A stretch of 64,000 nt of DNA from Deuterostichococcus epilithicus (taxonomy: Eukaryota; Chlorophyta; Trebouxiophyceae; Prasiolales; Stichococcaceae): the NCBI GenBank assembly GCA_033439295.1, contig JAVTLE010000010.1:1550001-1614000 (forward strand). The letters are read 5' to 3'. Shown piece after piece: positions 36,001 to 46,890 of the stretch. Under the pieces are notes generated by a model. That model made no database searches. It had not been told where the DNA came from and saw only the letters and a program-made list of their open reading frames with translations. Made by a program: the position numbers and the translations under genes. Positions within the stretch are counted from its first letter, which is position 1; each line of letters starts with the position of its first letter.

Positions 36001-39000
36001 GGGTCGCGCAATGAACCAAGAGCCAGAGCAGACACTTGAGCAGACGAAAGGAAGTGGAGCAAGGGGTCACACCTGTGTAGTAGGTCAGCTTCCGCTTGGT
36101 GATCCAGATCATGTGTGTGCACACGCCGTTCAGGAAGTCCTGCAGGATCGAAATAGGCATCAAATCAGCCAATGGTGAAAGACGTAGATGCAGCTGATGC
36201 AACCAGCTCTCATTCCGCCGCTTCCAAACCCCCCTCCCCCCGGTGATGACCCGCATGACAGTCTCAATATGGCCTCGTCCAACGGTCAGCGCCTGCCAGA
36301 CCACGCTGCCCTCCCGACCCGCCCGCAGCCACGTCCCGAGCCACCCAAACAGCCCTCACGTGCAATCTGCAGCGCCATAGCATTGCAAACTGCAGATCCA
36401 TATGTCCACCCCCGGCGTCCAGAGCAAGCAATGAATCTTCCAAGCGGTACGTTCCAGAAGATTACTTAAGTTGTACGGGCTGGCGAGGGCACGGCGGTGC
36501 TGCCTGATGGTGCTGTACATGCAGATAGGCCGCTCATAAGAAGCATTGCGAGGTTTCAAGGCCAATCTGTTCGGAGCTCGGTTGCAGAGCAGCTGGGACG
36601 CTTGCAACTTTTGCGATGGGTTGCAGAGGCCGCGCATCAGCTGAGGAGTCACTGCACATGGCTTGTGCACGGCCCGGAGAAGCGCGCCTGCGAGTGACTG
36701 ACGAGGATGAGGCACTTTTTGTAGTGCTTAAGGTACTCCTCCAGCCAGACGCAGGCCTCCAGGTCCAGGTGGTTGGTCGGCTCGTCCAGCAGCAGCAGCG
36801 TTGGCTCCGCAAACAGCGCGCGCGCCAGCGCCACCCGCATCCGCCAGCCGCCTGCGCAGGGAGGGGGGAGAAGGCCATGTCAGTCGCCGGCTCCGCAGCT
36901 TCGCCGCGTCTACGCAGCTTGTTCGGCAGCAAACAGGACCCAAGATGCCATGAGGAAGCAAGCCCCCCAAATTTAGGACTTTGACACCGTTCACTTGGGT
37001 GACACGAGGCTGTCGAAAACAGACCACAACTGCTACGGCAGCGTTTGCCCTGCACTGACCGGTGACCGCAAAAAACTCAAAGTCTGCCGGCACATGGAGC
37101 ATGCACGGTGCGGGCCGACACGCACCTGACATGTCCTTTGTGCCCTTGGCCATCATCTTCTCGTCGAAGCCCAGGCCGTGCAGCAGCTTGGAGGCCTCCG
37201 CCTCGAAGGTCGACGGGTCCAGCTCGTCCAACCGGTCGTAGATGTCCTGCGGCACAGGGTATCGGAAGCAGGTTTGAGGAGGGTAGACGACGATGGGTGG
37301 ATAAGGAAGTGTTACAGCGTGGATGGTCCTTGCTGCAAGCACATCGTAGCTGTCCTGCGGCACAGGGTATCAGGAGCAGGGTCTAGCAGGGAAGGGATGA
37401 ACGGTCTGAAAAGCGTGACGGCATGCGCAGCGCGTTGAGTCTGCTGAAGCCGTTCCTTGGCGACCCCCTTTGTCGGAGCCTCCGGTGCTGACTTGCGACC
37501 AGGCTGGGTTCCACCTCGGCAGCCTACTGCGCGAGACGATAGCTCCTGGCCTGTGCCGCCGCGCACGCCGCTGCCCAGAGTGGCGGCCCGGACTGGCTCA
37601 GTTGCGGACTCCTTCAGCTGCCCCAGCCGTGCGAAAGCCCCCGGCTGTTGCCACCGAGCTGCCGTGTTGAGCGCGAGAGGCCGCCGCCGGCAGCGTCACA
37701 AGCCAGACGACCGAGCAGGGCTTGCTGTCGCTCCACAACCAGGAGAGGGGCATGGGGGAGAGGGGAGAGCGGGCGTCTCAGAAACCCTGGACGGCGAAAA
37801 TCCACCTGCAGGCGCTCGTCCTCGGGGCCGTGCTCGGTCATGATGTACTCCTCCAGCTTGTTGAGGCGCGAGATCTCGTCCTTGATGTAGTCCACCACGG
37901 TCTCCAGGGCGGTGCGGTCTGTCGGCGCGACCTCCTCGCTCAGGTGGTACAGGTCCAAGTGGTCCGGGATCGGCACCTGGATTGATGAAATGTCAATACA
38001 ACGACCATAGCAAGAACTGGCGCCTGGCGGCGGGCATGTTAGCGAAACATCATGTGCAGCCAGGCCGCTGTGGGCCTCGGCGCTGCCGCCCTCGCCGCAT
38101 GCGTGCGGTGCCTTTGCTGCCATGCGACCGTATTTGTTGGACGTGCTACAACGTTCAGGCGCTGTGCTGCCGGCGCCATCTATGGGTGCCGGAGAAGTGC
38201 CGTGCAGTGCCATGCAAGTCTCAAACTGCAACAATGTAAAGCTGGCCAGGGAACCTGGACGGGCACAGATGGGCAGCTGGCTCTGAGCAAACAGACGCAC
38301 CTCCCGGTTGGCTAGGACCTGCACAGTTGAAACACGGAAGCTTTACATTGATGGCCCTTCACTGCCATGACCTGCCTGCCTGGTCCGATGCAAGCCAGCG
38401 GCAGAGCGCAGATGTCTTCAGCGGACTCACACTCAGGAAGTTTGTTTTGCCGCAGCCGTTCTGGCCGATGAGGCCATAGCGCCGGCCGATGGTAATCTCG
38501 ATGGAACAGTCCTGAATCAGCTCCTGACCTGGATTGCGACAAACCCCGCGAGACATCAGAATCGGGGCGGTGTTCGCTGGCGGCGTTGCATGAAAGTCAG
38601 AATCGTGGTGAACAGGCAATGTATCAGAGTCTGCTCTGAGGATTTTGGAAGCAACACACCATTCAGCCCCATCGAGAACCCTGCGGAACACAGCTCAAAG
38701 AGTCGATGGTTCAGCTCGTTGAAAGGCACATTTCCAGCAGTTGCACCAAGGTGACAGGCATCAGTGCCGATGCAGCCTTCGCTAAGTCACGTAAAGCACA
38801 CCATCAATCTTGATGTCTCGACTTGTGGGCCGCGATGACAGCACGCCAGTGACTGTGCGGCCATTGGCAGAGTCTGCGGATGCTGAGTTCTCGGTGGGGG
38901 AGATGTCAACCCGGCCCATCCCATTCTGCAGATCCGCCAAGCTCGCCGAGCTCTGCACAGGTAAGAATGGTGTCAGCACACTTGAATACCGCCAGCTGAA

Positions 39001-39251
39001 GTGGCATTTGGCGGAGGCGGGCCACGGGCAAGCGCCCAAAAGCTAAGCAAGCTTGCGGACTGCACGGCACCGACCTGGTCGCGGGACACTGGCGGCGTCT
39101 TTTTGCTCTTGTCGCCCGCTGTGCTGCCAAGCTTTGCCTTCTGGTTGGCCTTCTTCGCGGCTGCCTTCTTCTTCGCAGCGTCGCTCACCTGCCGCGCAGG
39201 AAACAGAGCGTTCCTTCGCCGCCATTGCCCTGGCTGCCGGTATGTCCTCAT
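33048..39251 (-). CDS. ABCF2: ABCF2/ARB1-type ABC ATPase (soluble, ribosome-associated)
   Basis: Twin-ABC protein without membrane segments; yeast ARB1 acts in 40S/60S ribosome biogenesis. The N-terminal exon (about 39210-39076) is Lys/Ala-rich ([19 protein letters not shown]), as in plant ABCF proteins. The next exon ends [18 protein letters not shown]1: Walker [13 protein letters not shown] (about 38450), then [33 protein letters not shown] (about 37250), signature region ending KGTKDMSG (about 37130), and [37 protein letters not shown] (about 36840-36700). Linker: FLNGVCTHM (about 36140) and [14 protein letters not shown] (about 35680), which favours ARB1/ABCF2 over ABCF1. ABC2: [10 protein letters not shown] then [13 protein letters not shown] (34990-34700), [10 protein letters not shown] (about 33910), [20 protein letters not shown] and [13 protein letters not shown] (about 33430). 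The last exon ends KNMKMGMKA at 33048. Both ATP sites look complete. The exact start codon is uncertain: 39251 is the first in-frame Met of the N-terminal exon, but a spliced ATG farther upstream is possible. Confidence 0.93.
37336..37395 (-). repeat. Duplicated acceptor and exon start inside the ABCF2 intron
   Basis: The minus strand reads CCCTGTGCCGCAG then GACAGCTACGATG near 37370-37345. The real exon has CCCTGTGCCGCAG then GACATCTACGACC near 37262-37238. Flanking intron bases also match (an upstream GATACC in both), so roughly 30 bases including the acceptor were duplicated about 110 bases apart. The copy keeps a usable AG. Confidence 0.75.
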
Positions 39252-40756
39252 GCCGCCCGACGTGCAGCACTAGAGAAGAACATGCACGAGGGCTCAAACA
39301 TGAAGGCAGTTGTTGCATCTGTTGCCGCCCAGGGCCGGCAGAAGACTAAGGCCCCACCATGACGCCGGAGCGGGGCTGCCCGCTGTTCAAGGAAAGGCTT
39401 GACCAGGACCACCTGCCTGCACTAGAACTTCACGCTGTCAACTTCCTGCACTTTTGGCATCCTTGGGACAGCATGCAACCCAGTTATGATGGCTTCGCAG
39501 GGTGGCACCAAGGAGCATGATCGCTCAAAAGCAGAGGACGTCACAGGCCCGGCCAATGGACACAAATCAGATTCTGCTCTGGAGCAAGACGCACCTCAAG
39601 CCTCGACAGGTCAACTATGTGCTACAGCGACCTCCACACAGCTGCAGAATATCTGGACGCCCCCAAAAAACGGAATGAAACTTGCTGAGGCTCAGCACGC
39701 AGCGGAAGCGCAAGGCTATAGCGTGCAGCGGTTGTCGAAACGCAGATGAGTGACCGCGTAATAGTAATTACAGCACTCAGGGCGCAAACCCAACTGCTTC
39801 CTGGCGGCCACCTTCCGAGTGCACATGTGTGCGGCAGTGAGGGCTTTGCGGTTATTTCCCCTGTGTCGTCAGCAGCATAGACGACACAGCTGGCAGCCCT
39901 CGTGTCCTGGCAGCCAGCTCGGACGTTGTGGAATGGACATGCACTGTGAACTGGACGAGCGGGGTGGACGGGGGGTCGTGTCGCAAAAGTTGCGGCCATG
40001 TCACACGGCGAAAGAGGTTACCAACACCAGTCGGATATGCAGGGGCGTCCAACCGGCACAGTTGTCGGCGGCGCATGAAACATAATCACCCCGCCCTGAT
40101 GTCCAGAGACGCGGAGGCCACGGAACCTGGGTACTTCACGGCGTTCCAACGAAGCCGTACAGAGCCGAAAACAGACGCTCGTCACCGGATAGCGGCTGTC
40201 GCCAAAGGCCATGCAACATCCGTGCGTACCCTTTGGCTAATGCAGCCTTCAAACAAACAACGGACAGCACCACGCCCTGCAGGCTGCGTCTGTGCAGCTG
40301 TATCGACGCCATGCGCGAAAGCATGAAGGCCAACGGAAAGAAGACGCATCTAGCTACTTCTGGCCCCTACATCCTGCTGCGAGGTCCAGCAGGATGCTGG
40401 ACATGAATATGCGCCCGCGCGCACTCTCTCTACATAAATTGCATTGCCGCAAATGACTCTACTTCATGCAGGCTGCTAATGCCGCCGCTACCGCTGCGCC
40501 TCTCTGCAGTGCCCTCGTTAGGTTGAGGCAGCCAGCTCTGCCGGCAGCACCGCTCCGCGCCTGCGGCGCCGTGCTGCTCTCGGCCGCAGCACCTGCCGCT
40601 GGTCCATCAGCCGCCCGCGGACTCTTGTTAATGACTTCCGCGTGGCTACTCAAACGCATCGCTCTTCTTGTTGTTCGGTGCCGCCTCTACCTTCCTCTGC
40701 GGGTCTTGCAAGGCGCGCAGCTGCAGCCTCGCCGGCGTGCAGGGCCTGGCATGCCC
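39252..40756. other. Intergenic region, ABCF2 5' side to SAND/Tudor gene stop
   Basis: About 1.5 kb on the 5' side of the ABCF2 gene and the 3' side of the next gene. An open frame at 39486-39749 (+) encodes 87 polar residues starting MMASQGGTKEHDRSKAED; it has no family signature and I do not call it a gene. The ABCF2 first exon and promoter probably lie in the left part. No repeat or RNA gene seen. Confidence 0.4.
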
Positions 40757-41696
40757 TCAGGCGGTGTCGGCGACGTCGCCGGCGGAGCGCTCGGCGGAGA
40801 TTCGGGAGGGATCGCGCTCGCGCTTGCGGGCGTGCACGCTGTCCTCGTACAGCGCCGCCATTATGAAGTCCTGCGGGTGACATGAGCGGGGCTGGTGCCT
40901 CAATTCCTCAAGCGATGTGAGGCGCACTGGGTGCCAGTGCCGTTGCCCATTGCTCCGGAACAACTATGCAGTCGTTCTGACCATCGTGCAGCCCTCCTGT
41001 TGGCTCAACCTTCCATTGGCTCAACGGGAGGCCTGCTGTCAAGACGATCAGTTCACTTCCCGACTGACAGGTAGACGGCGAGAACTGTACCTCCATCTTG
41101 GTGCGGAGCAGCGCCGGTTGATCCTTGAAGAAGTCGTACCTGCACAACGCCCAGCAACAGTTTCACACACTTGTCGGCCATCTGCGGCTTGCATGCACGT
41201 CTTAAAAGCCGCCAGCCGTGCAGCCACAAGCTATGGATCCACGAGGCACTGCACTTCAGGGCCTTTCAATACGCCGCATCGTGTGGCAGCATATGGTAGA
41301 GAAGCTGCAGCACTGTCCCGCCCACAGCATGCCGACACCGGATAATCTTCGACTTGATATACATTTACACTCGGATCCCTCACCGCTCCAGCATGGCCTC
41401 ATAATAGCCCTGCAGGCACTCCCGCTGCCGCGCGTGCACCAGCAGCGTCTGGAAGCGTGCCGATGGCGACATGGCCCAGCCAATAACGGCCGCCGCGGCG
41501 CTGCCGCCGCCATTTCCGGCGTCGCCGTCCCGGGCGCCACGCTCTGCTGCGGCCGCAGCGGCAGAGCGTGCTGCCAGGCTGTCGTCCAGCGCCATAGCCA
41601 CCCGATTCATCCTGCGGCAGCGCACACCACGACCGGAATCAACATGGGATGCGATCTTCTGACGCGATCGTCACTGTGCCCATTATGAGCAGGGCG

Positions 41697-41753
<57 letters not shown>

Positions 41754-44700
41754 GCGCCAGCAGGATGGCCTGAAACTCACTGTTTATTGACTCTGGCATG
41801 GCTCCGAATGTCCCGACACCGTGGACCGTGGCTAAGGCCCGTTGTGACAACCACACCAGGACCACACAGGTATCGTGCTGGCAGCAACAGGCAACCCGGT
41901 GGCAAGGGCCTCACCAGCGCGACATGACAGCAGGGTTTGCCTCCTCGTGGCCGGCAGCTGGCGGCGGCGCGCGCACAATCAGATCTGGCGCAGGCGCCGC
42001 GGGTGCCTGCTGCGGCTGCGGCTGCTGCTGCTGCTGGGGCGGCGCCAGCACTGCCTGTCCCCGTCCGGCAGCTGCGGCACAGAAGACGAAGGGGTGAACA
42101 CGGGTTCCGCAGGCGTAAAGACGCATTAAAGTCAACTGGCCTATATGAGCTGCAGCGTATCCGATTGTGTGTGTATGGCGTTGCTCCACGTGACACATCA
42201 CGGCAGCCCACCCAAGAAGGGGCCTGGCACGGTGTGCTGGAAGCTCTGAGCTGCACCTCGGTCGCTGGGCAGCCAGGCGTTGAATGCCGCGGGCCGCCTG
42301 TCGGCGCTGCGGTCCAGGGACCCTGTCCTTGCAAGGCCGCTGGGCCCCGCGCCTCCGCCTGCCTCCGCCAGCCGTGATGCAAGGTCGTGGCCGCCAGCCA
42401 ACGGCCGGCCTGCATACATGCCATTTCCTGCTTGTGTGGCTCTGCTGAGTCTGCTGGGCAGCGACATATGGATGGCCAAGCAAGGACTTGCTACGCGCGA
42501 CCCCATGAGCGTCATCAGCATACGAGCGTCAAGCCTGTCTTGCATGATCCGGAAGCTGGCTGTGCGCACACGCCGGTCCTCGGACGCAGCAGTGCTCATG
42601 CAGCATCTGGTCAGGAGCAAACCTGAACGGCGCTTCTTGAGGGGCGGGCCGACAGGCGTGCCATCCGACTCCTCGGAAATGCTGCTGCTGCCGCCGCCGC
42701 CGGCTGCGGCGGCGGCGCCGCCGCCGCCGGCGTCCGGCGGCTGCTGCTCAGGCAGCACCGGCGACACTGCGCCCGTGCGCCGCCGCCGGCTGACCGCCAC
42801 GGGCAGCATCGCATGGTGCGCCTCGTCGCTGTGGGTGGGCGAGTGCCTGCGGCGGGAGGTCGTCCGGGAGGTCAGGCTCGAGGCACACGCTCAGTGCACC
42901 CCGGTCTTCCGTCCATCCTCCTCGAGTGAGCCGCCAGTGGGCGGCAATGGGTCTTGCAAAGCAGCAGGACATCAGACGCATACATAAGCCTACAGGCCTC
43001 GCTGCACCACCCACCGCTCCAGCTGCACACGCTGGACACGCTGCCATGACCTGCAAGGACGAGGGATACGGGGCGCACTGCGTGGGCGACGCGTCGCGCA
43101 GGCGCGAGCGCCGCTCCTGCCTGTCGGCCGTCGCCGGCGCCGCGCAGGCGCCCGGCAGCTGCTCCTCGTCGAATTCGGAGCTGGCAGAAACGTTGGACGC
43201 CTGGTGGTGCAGCAGGCCGGCGGCGTAGCTGGCGGCATAGGAGCGCAGCGTCGCGGCCGGCGCTGAGCGCGAGCGGTTGATGCCGCCCATCGCATCGCCC
43301 GCCTGCCGCTGCGCCTGCAAAGCACACGCACGCGACCAGGGCTCAGTTCATTCGATGCCGACGGACAGTGGACACTGCCCCGGACCTGGCCTGCAGAAAC
43401 TGGCTGCAGAGGGATCATTTTGAGGAAGCAGCTGTCCACAGGAACACAGGATGCACGTCAGGGTGCCTGCGGGCTTGTACACGCATGCTCCCAACTCTGG
43501 ATCTCTGATCCCAGAACCTCCCGACCCTGGACTCATGACCCACCAGACCACACAACTCTGCAAGGCAGGCTGCCCAAGGCGGCCGAGCGCAGGGTTGTGC
43601 CGAGCGGCGGCGCACCAGCTCGGAGAAGCCGCAGTCTGCGGGGTCGAAGGTGATGGTGGGCTTGGCGGCGCCAAAGTCCAGCTTCTCCACCGGCAGGTGC
43701 AGCTCCTCCACAAAGCGATCCGAATACTTCACCTGTGGGTCGTGGGGCGGGTCGACGTGTTTGGGTTTTAGGGATTAGGGTCAAGCGCAGCAGGATGGAG
43801 AGGTGCAACCGGACTGACTCACTTGTGCAGCTGAATTCGATACGAAGTGCACCGTTCGATGGCAAGCCATGCATTGGCAGCGGGCCGGAGAGCAGCACTT
43901 GCGCGAAGCTGCCCAGGGGGCTCAACGCGGCACAGACACGCGCCCGGCAAGTGACAGGGGGCAAAAGGAGGAGGTGTGAAAAGGCACCTTGTGCTTGCCA
44001 TTTTCCCGGGAGTAGGAGATGATCTCGCCGAGGTAGTACTCTGCGTCGGCGCACCAGCACACCCACACGGTGCGACCAACAACGGCGGCGGCGAAATCCG
44101 CCTCCGCGCGCCGCTTGAGCCACGCCACGAGCGTTGCCTTGGAACCCTCGCCCTCGCCCGCCACGTGGATGCTCTCCTTCCACCTGCGCGCAGCATGCGG
44201 CACCAGGATCGGATCAGGCCTCATCGCCAGTTGGAGCTCCATCTGACATGCAAGGTCGCAAAAGTATGAATCCGCAAGGGTTCAATTGAGCCCGTATTGC
44301 ATATCCAAGCCTCAAGATCAGGACTGAGTGCATATGTCGTGGTCGACGTGCAGCTGGGCTGCATCTGTTGTCGCCTGCACGCTCGACCAAAGGCGCACTT
44401 TTTGGACAGCTCGCGGCCGGCGGCCTTCTCGAAGTGGGAGCAAGTCATGATGCAGCCGCCCTGGGAGACATCCACCATGGGCAGGTAGCGGTACTCTGCA
44501 GAGGTGCACTTTATGTACAGGTCCCGGTCATGGCCGCCCAGGAAGAAGCCCGTCAGCCTGCGACAAGAAGTATGTTACGCATGACGACAAGGCAATCAGC
44601 TGCCTGGAGTGTAGCTGCCTCGCCAATAGAAAGCGCAAGGGGCCGCCACTGGCGCACGCACAACTGCAGATGCGCTGCGTGACGGCTCACACAGTGACAG

Positions 44701-45874
44701 ACTGTGAGGGCAGCTGGCAAGAGACTGTGACCAGCTGAGATGTGCTACTGGCAAACAGGATCACTCGGAGGCTACAGTCCGGCAGGGTTCGAACAGGAGC
44801 CTCACCCATTGCAGTGCACCTCGCACAGCGGCTTCCAGCCCAGGCGCACGACCGGGTGCAGTGTGGTTCCAGCCAGCAGCGCACGCGCCGCAGCAGTGCG
44901 CGGCCGCGAGGGCCCCACGAACAGGGACTCCGGCTTGCCGAGCGGCCCGCTGCCCGCGCCGGACCTGCCGCCGGGCTTGCCGCCCTGCGGCCAGCCGCCA
45001 CCCGGGGCGCCGTCCTTGCCCGCGGCATAGTTGCGCAGGGCCTGCAGCATTCAGTGATGTAAGTTTGTCGGCAGAGCTGACTCGTAGGACGAGCAGCACC
45101 TAGTGCGGGACTGGCTGGCAGGCCATGAAAGGGGGGTCTAGATGCACCGCAAGGCTGCACGCAGATGCATGCTTGGCCAGGTTGCAGCGCAGAGCATCAA
45201 CCGACCAGCATATGGACGTTTCAGGGGGCACCTGTGAGGTGTACGAGTCCGCTGTCTCCGAGCGATTGAGGCTGCCGCGCGCCGCCGGGGGGCCAAGCTG
45301 CCGCAGCGGCGGTGGCAGCGGCGACTGCAGTGGCGGCAGCTCCTGCAGCGATGGCGACCCGCCGCCCTGCTGGCCTCCAGGCCCGGCGCTGAGCGGCGTG
45401 ACTGCAGCGCGCTGGGCGCGTGGCAGCGGCGGCGGCGTGACGGCCTGCAGCTTCGACTGCGCCAGCTGCTGCACAGCTGGCGAGCCGCCGCCGGCCTCGC
45501 CGCCTTCCTCCAGCACCCGCGCCAGCGGCAGCGGCTGGCCCCGGCCGAAGGATGCCGGCCGGAAGCCCAGCGCCTTGCTGCTGGGCGGCCCGAAGCCCGG
45601 GCCCCCAAACCCCGCGAGCAGCTGGGCCTGCGCCAGGTGCAGTGGGCAGTCGTTTGCGATGCAGGCCGAGTCAGCAATTTGACGCTGTCTGATCGGATGT
45701 TGCGTCGCAGGACCAGCGCAGAGCACGATACATGCGCATGCTGCCTGGCCGATCGGCGCGCTCGTCGGCCGCCAGCGACGCCCTGAACGACGCCTGTGGC
45801 GCTCGGCAGTTCCTGCGACCCCTTCCGCACCCTGGCCCCGAGCGGGACTGACGGAGGGCCGCAGACTCATGCAA
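40757..45874 (-). CDS. SAND-like plus Tudor-like putative chromatin protein
   Basis: Probable nuclear protein; function not established. Candidate start at 45874 (MHESAALRQSRSGPG). A Pro/Gly/Ser-rich exon follows (about 45640-45232: LAGFGGPGFGPPSSKALG, NRSETADSYTSQ). Exons at about 45050-44810 and 44560-44389 give LHPVVRLGWKPLCEVHCNG, LTGFFLGGHDRDLYI and CIMTCSHFEKAAGRELSKK. The next exon (about 44180) adds WKESIHVAGEG, so the splice recreates the SAND-type ending FEKAAGR-x3-KKWKESI. It then gives GRTVWVCWCADAEYYLGEI and, across a splice, GKHKVKYSDRFVEELHLP, a Tudor-like five-strand pattern. Downstream exons are Ser/Arg- and Ala/Pro-rich (RSRSAPAATLRSYAASYAAG; SRRRRTGAVSP; GPPLKKRRSG, a likely nuclear signal). 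The conserved tail, spliced in phase, reads FQTLLVHARQRECLQGYYEA, YDFFKDQPALLRTKME, DFIMAALYEDSVHARKRE and ends VADTA. Middle exon joins are approximate; the domain calls are by eye. Confidence 0.75.
41701..41751. repeat. (AGC)17 microsatellite within the SAND/Tudor gene
   Basis: Seventeen AGC units on the plus strand. On the gene's strand they could read as polyalanine after FQAILLAH, but no donor site follows before a stop in that frame, so the tract may be intronic. Confidence 0.9.
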
Positions 45875-46890
45875 TGTCAGTCATGCTTGTTAGATAACCC
45901 ACCGCTTGTATGTCAGCGTCGGGGTGCATCGCTGCGTCCTTGCTCCCCTCTGCCCGGCCACCGGGGGCTCGCAAGACGCGCTGCTCGGGCGCCTCAATGC
46001 CGCCTGGGTCGCCCGGCGGCAGTTAAGACTGCAAGGACACAGCCGAGTGCTACGTCGGTGCAAAGCCGGGGTTTGGTCCAGACACTCCTGGACGTCTCCA
46101 CTTTTCTGTGTCAGCCGGGGTTCGGCCAAGCCGATTCTGCCGGTGCCCAGACACGCGCATTGCCCGTCGGTCCAAGTCGGCTTCATGTTCGAAGAGTTTC
46201 TGAACGCGGAATTGTCGCGTGCCTGGCGCAGCGCGCGGTTTCGAAGCATGTGACAGCACCTCACGAGAACCGGCCAGCGATGCGACAGCAGGACTCACCG
46301 GTGCTCGGCTGTGCCTCCGACGCAGCGTCAGGTATCCAGTGGCAACCCGAGCAAACGCGGCAGCGGACCCGGACGGTGCGCAAGTGCTTCCTGAAATTGC
46401 TGACTGTGGTCAGACCGCCTCCGCGTCACTGCCACCTCAAAGCGAATGCAGCTGACGATCGGCACGCCGCTAATCCGGAACGGCCACGCGGGTCCGTTCC
46501 GGCGTGCTAGTTCTTACACTGCCTTCTGCGCAAACCGTTGTCGATGTTCTCGGGCCTGTCCTCCCTCGTGAGGACCTCGAAGGCGGCGGTAGCAGCGGCG
46601 GTGTATGGCGATAACAGCCGCACGGCTTACCCTCACCACCTGAATCTCTCTTACCACGAGTTGCTGGCGATGTGATGTGAATTATGCCAGTGCGGGCTAT
46701 GGCTGTGCCACCTGGAGATTGTCTGCATTCTCTTATGCTATCTACCGAGCAAAGACGGTCCTCTCACAGAAAGAATGGGGTGGTGCGGCAATATGGTGGA
46801 GCACGCAAGGGCGGTCGCCAAGCTGCCGTCGCAATGCGCCTGGCGTCGCCGCAACCATGTGCAACGCAGTTGTGCTGATGCAGTCTGGGT
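45875..46890. other. Intergenic region, SAND/Tudor gene promoter and ATAD3 3' flank
   Basis: About 1 kb. A 213-codon frame is open on the plus strand (45869-46510), but its composition (Arg/Pro/Ala/Cys-rich, no domain) is what chance gives in GC-rich DNA. I see no gene, repeat or RNA. Confidence 0.45.

Noticed and set aside
40466-40885. A plus-strand frame starting like a chloroplast transit peptide (MQAANAAATAAPL)
   Set aside because: It overlaps antisense the in-phase last exon of the SAND/Tudor gene, and nothing enzymatic follows the Ala-rich start.
45869-46510. A 213-codon plus-strand frame between two genes
   Set aside because: No family features, composition typical of chance frames here, and overlaps the 5' region of the SAND/Tudor gene.
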